A DNA stretch of 7,715 nt from an uncultured Granulosicoccaceae bacterium. GTDB lineage: Bacteria; Pseudomonadota; Gammaproteobacteria; Granulosicoccales; Granulosicoccaceae. Under the pieces are notes generated by a model. It saw only the letters and a list, made by a program, of their open reading frames with translations. It did no database searches and was not told the DNA's origin. Of the stretch, positions 5,904 through 7,715 are shown piece after piece. Position 1 is the first letter of the stretch; every line of letters starts with the position of its first letter. Both the position numbers and the translations under genes were made by a program. The stretch covers positions 1 to 7,715 of the forward strand of contig CALFBL010000377.1 in NCBI GenBank assembly GCA_937951695.1. The letters are read 5' to 3'.

Positions 5904-6496
5904 GCGACCCCAGACCAGCAACATCGAAAATGCATGCGATCGTCGCCGGCAAAATGTTGGCTCTGGCAATCGGCATGTTTGGTTTTGGTTACGCGATGGT
6001 GCCGTTGTACGACATTATTTGTGAGGTCACCGGTTTGAACGGTAAAACCGGTCGCGTCTCGGTCGCCGAGGCGGCAGCTGCGAAAATGGATCCTGACCGG
6101 GAGGTAATCGTCGAATTCACCTCCACCATCAACGCGTCCGGCGCGTGGGAATTTCGTCCGACAGAACGCACCATGATCGCCAAGCCGGGGCAGACCTACC
6201 AAACCTCTTACTACGCTGAAAACCTCACAAACCGAACCACTGTGGGGCAGGCGTCACCGAGCGTGACACCGTCTGCAGCTGCGAAATATTTCAATAAAAC
6301 CGAGTGCTTCTGTTTTACGCAACAGTTGTTTGAGCCGAACGCATCAAAAGACATGCCTTTGATCTTTATCATTGACCCGGATCTGCCGCTGAATGTGGAT
6401 CGGATCACTTTGTCCTACACATTTTTCAACTCGCCCGATTCCACGGCCAGTTTGAGTTCTTCTTTAATCAGTATTGCACAGGAAATCAGCCAATGA
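5900..6496 (+). CDS. ctaG: CtaG/Cox11, cytochrome c oxidase assembly protein (CuB insertion)
   Basis: CtaG is a membrane-anchored periplasmic copper chaperone needed to form the CuB centre in subunit I. The 198-residue protein has a short cytoplasmic head, one membrane helix (about 13-35, AIVAGKMLALAIGMFGFGYAMVPLY) and the conserved YDIICEVTGLNGKT (37-50) with Cys41. A periplasmic beta-rich domain follows. The copper-binding CFCF motif is intact (Cys136 and Cys138 in KTECFCFTQQ), followed by DMPLIFIIDPDLP (151-163) and LSYTFF (171-176). Length and motifs are standard for Cox11. An AAGGG sequence 9 bases before the ATG can serve as its ribosome binding site. The start overlaps the small membrane ORF (ATGA) and the stop overlaps coxC (ATGA), so it is made together with the subunits it serves. 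Confidence 0.97.
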   Translation: MSDPRPATSKMHAIVAGKMLALAIGMFGFGYAMVPLYDIICEVTGLNGKTGRVSVAEAAAAKMDPDREVIVEFTSTINASGAWEFRPTERTMIAKPGQTYQTSYYAENLTNRTTVGQASPSVTPSAAAKYFNKTECFCFTQQLFEPNASKDMPLIFIIDPDLPLNVDRITLSYTFFNSPDSTASLSSSLISIAQEISQ

Positions 6497-7365
6497 GTAC
6501 CGCGACTGACGGCTATTACATTCCCCATGAGGCCAAATGGCCGATTGTCGGATCCATCGGTCTATTTACGACCTTCTGGGGATTAGCCAGTTGGTTCAAC
6601 GGCTCAGGGTTGGGCCAGTTTACGTTTTTTGTGGGCATGGCCATCATGGTGTTCATGTTGTTTGGCTGGTTCTCAACGGTTGTCGGCGAAAGCCAAAATG
6701 GCACCTACAACGGTCAGGTGGATACCTCGTTCCGCATGTGCATGAGCTGGTTTATCTTCTCTGAAGTCATGTTCTTTGGGGCTTTCTTTGGCGCGCTTTT
6801 CTACGTGCGTAACTACTCAGGCCCTTGGCTCGGTGGCGAAGGCGCGGGTGGGGCAGACGTCACCAACGCGGTGCTTTGGTCTAGCTACGACTATGTGTGG
6901 CCCACAGACGGCCCAGCGGACATCGGTGGCGGCTTCCAGTCAATGGGTTGGTTCGGCTTACCGTTGGTTAACACCTTGTTATTGTTGTTCAGTGGTCTCA
7001 CCTGCACCATCGCGCATCACGCCATAAAAGACGGCGACCGGGAAAAAATGGTTCGCTGGTTGGGTGCAACCGTGGCACTGGGGCTGATCTTTACCGGTGT
7101 TCAGGCATACGAGTACTACCACGCCTATCATGCGTTAGATCTGAAACTGTCCAGTGGTATCTACGGATCCACTTTCTTCATGCTTACCGGTTTTCACGGC
7201 TTTCACGTTTGCATGGGGGCCATCATGCTTGCGGTGGTGATGTTCCGCGGCATGAAAGGTCACTTTACTGCGGAGAATCACTTTGCTTTTGAAGCCGCTG
7301 CGTGGTACTGGCACTTCGTTGACGTGGTTTGGTTAGGTCTGTTCGTCTTTGTCTACATCTTCTAG
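6493..7365 (+). CDS. coxC: Cytochrome c oxidase subunit III
   Basis: Subunit III is a membrane subunit without redox cofactors that stabilises the proton uptake path and the active site of the oxidase. The 290-residue protein begins with the typical YYIPHEAKWPIVGSIGLF (8-25) and shows about seven membrane helices. It has the conserved Glu91 in FSEVMFFGAFF, the VQAYEY motif (203-208), LTGFHGFHVCMGAIML (231-246) with His235 and His238, and FEAAAWYWHFVDVVWLGLFVFVYI (266-289). Between helices III and IV there is a Gly-rich loop (about 111-152), a length common in gammaproteobacterial CoxC. AGGAA lies 8 bases before the ATG, and the start overlaps the ctaG stop as ATGA. It appears to be the last gene of the operon, since the next gene is convergent. 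Confidence 0.97.
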   Translation: MSTATDGYYIPHEAKWPIVGSIGLFTTFWGLASWFNGSGLGQFTFFVGMAIMVFMLFGWFSTVVGESQNGTYNGQVDTSFRMCMSWFIFSEVMFFGAFFGALFYVRNYSGPWLGGEGAGGADVTNAVLWSSYDYVWPTDGPADIGGGFQSMGWFGLPLVNTLLLLFSGLTCTIAHHAIKDGDREKMVRWLGATVALGLIFTGVQAYEYYHAYHALDLKLSSGIYGSTFFMLTGFHGFHVCMGAIMLAVVMFRGMKGHFTAENHFAFEAAAWYWHFVDVVWLGLFVFVYIF

Positions 7366-7406
7366 ATTGCGGGCAAATCTGTTTGCCTTAGCCGGGTACT
7401 GAAACC

Positions 7407-7439
7407 GCACTCGGTCTGCATGCTTTGCAGATCGGGTGC
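7407..7439 (+). terminator. Strong stem-loop after coxC, possible 3' end element of the cox operon
   Basis: Bases 7407-7420 pair with 7426-7439 in an uninterrupted 14-bp stem around a 5-base loop (TGCTT). Two of the pairs are G-U in the plus-strand transcript and would become A-C mismatches in the minus-strand transcript, so folding favours the cox-sense RNA. It lies 41 bases after the coxC stop and before the convergent DUF2909 gene ends. No T-run follows, so simple intrinsic termination is doubtful. A 3' stabilising hairpin or a Rho-linked end is equally possible. Confidence 0.45.
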
Positions 7440-7496
7440 AGCAAAGTAACTTCCGCACCTACCACCGCGCCCGTGTCGCGCTCGCCGATCAATGGT

Positions 7497-7715
7497 TCAA
7501 TTCTGAACCGGCTTGCTTTGAATCGCGGGGTTTTGGTTGACGTCGATCACCCCCGTAGCGCCTGCGATCATGATGATGATGATGATCACGATGGACAACC
7601 CAATACGTACTGAGAGTGCGTTAACGGTGCGCCTGGTCTGGCCCTTGTCTTTCACCATATAGAACATGGCTGAAAACAGGCTGATGACCGTGAAACCAAG
7701 TAGAAGCAGTACAAT
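7497..7715 (-). CDS. DUF2909 family twin-transmembrane small protein (5' end outside window)
   Basis: This is a partial gene: 72 residues are visible and the frame runs off the window end, probably missing only the first few residues. The product has two hydrophobic helices (IVLLLLGFTVISLFSAMFYMV, then IGLSIVIIIIIMIAGATGVI) joined by a basic loop, KDKGQTRRTVNALSVRIGLS. The loop and the start of helix 2 resemble the DUF2909 signature found in small gammaproteobacterial proteins located beside cox genes. The C-terminus is short and polar (DVNQNPAIQSKPVQN). The function is unknown. The gene is convergent with coxC and would normally be followed on its far side by SURF1/ctaA/ctaB genes, which are not in view. 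The frame has no track-length ATG start here because the true start lies beyond base 7715. Confidence 0.8.
   Translation of the reverse strand: MVLLLLGFTVISLFSAMFYMVKDKGQTRRTVNALSVRIGLSIVIIIIIMIAGATGVIDVNQNPAIQSKPVQN

Noticed and set aside
7372..7387. GGCAAA/TTTGCC hairpin just after coxC as a terminator
   Set aside because: The stem is only 6 bp with no T-run following; the nearby 14-bp stem is the stronger candidate.
7425..7613. Plus-strand frame with an Asp run near the window end
   Set aside because: The Asp run is the antisense of the Ile codons of the DUF2909 gene, and the frame has no ribosome binding site or family features.

Overview
The window is chromosomal DNA of an aerobic gammaproteobacterium. 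It looks like a free-living, possibly marine, relative of the Pseudomonas/Marinobacter/Halomonas group; this placement rests on protein flavour and gene order only. Coding density is very high and no mobile element, CRISPR array, tRNA or rRNA was seen. No stretch longer than about 130 bases lacks a gene.

Left part (1-2261), housekeeping genes. The window opens inside tsaD (tRNA threonylcarbamoyladenosine synthesis). It meets plsY (acyl-phosphate glycerol-3-phosphate acyltransferase) tail to tail, and the two stop codons share bases. Divergent from plsY is a BioC/NDUFAF5-like SAM-dependent methyltransferase. A short gap then leads to a DUF2244 membrane protein (2355-2852).

Right part (2853-7715), an aa3/caa3-type cytochrome c oxidase cluster. 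The order is coxB (subunit II with a fused cytochrome c domain), coxA (subunit I), an unlisted 42-46 residue single-helix membrane protein, ctaG (Cox11 copper chaperone), coxC (subunit III) and, convergent and cut by the window end, a DUF2909 two-helix protein. Junctions from coxB onward are tight: TGATG at coxB/coxA, and ATGA at small ORF/ctaG and at ctaG/coxC. This indicates one translationally coupled operon that builds the oxidase (I, II, III) together with its CuB-insertion factor. SURF1, heme A synthase (ctaA) and heme O synthase (ctaB) are not in view; they often lie just beyond DUF2909 in related genomes.

The less ordinary points are non-coding or small. They are a near seven-copy TTTTAG tandem repeat immediately upstream of the coxB ribosome binding site, a strong stem-loop with the coxA stop codon exactly in its loop, the small membrane ORF between coxA and ctaG, and a 14-bp stem-loop after coxC whose G-U pairs favour folding only in the cox-sense transcript. 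I see no evidence of a wholly new system; this is a conventional respiratory locus with some regulatory details worth checking.
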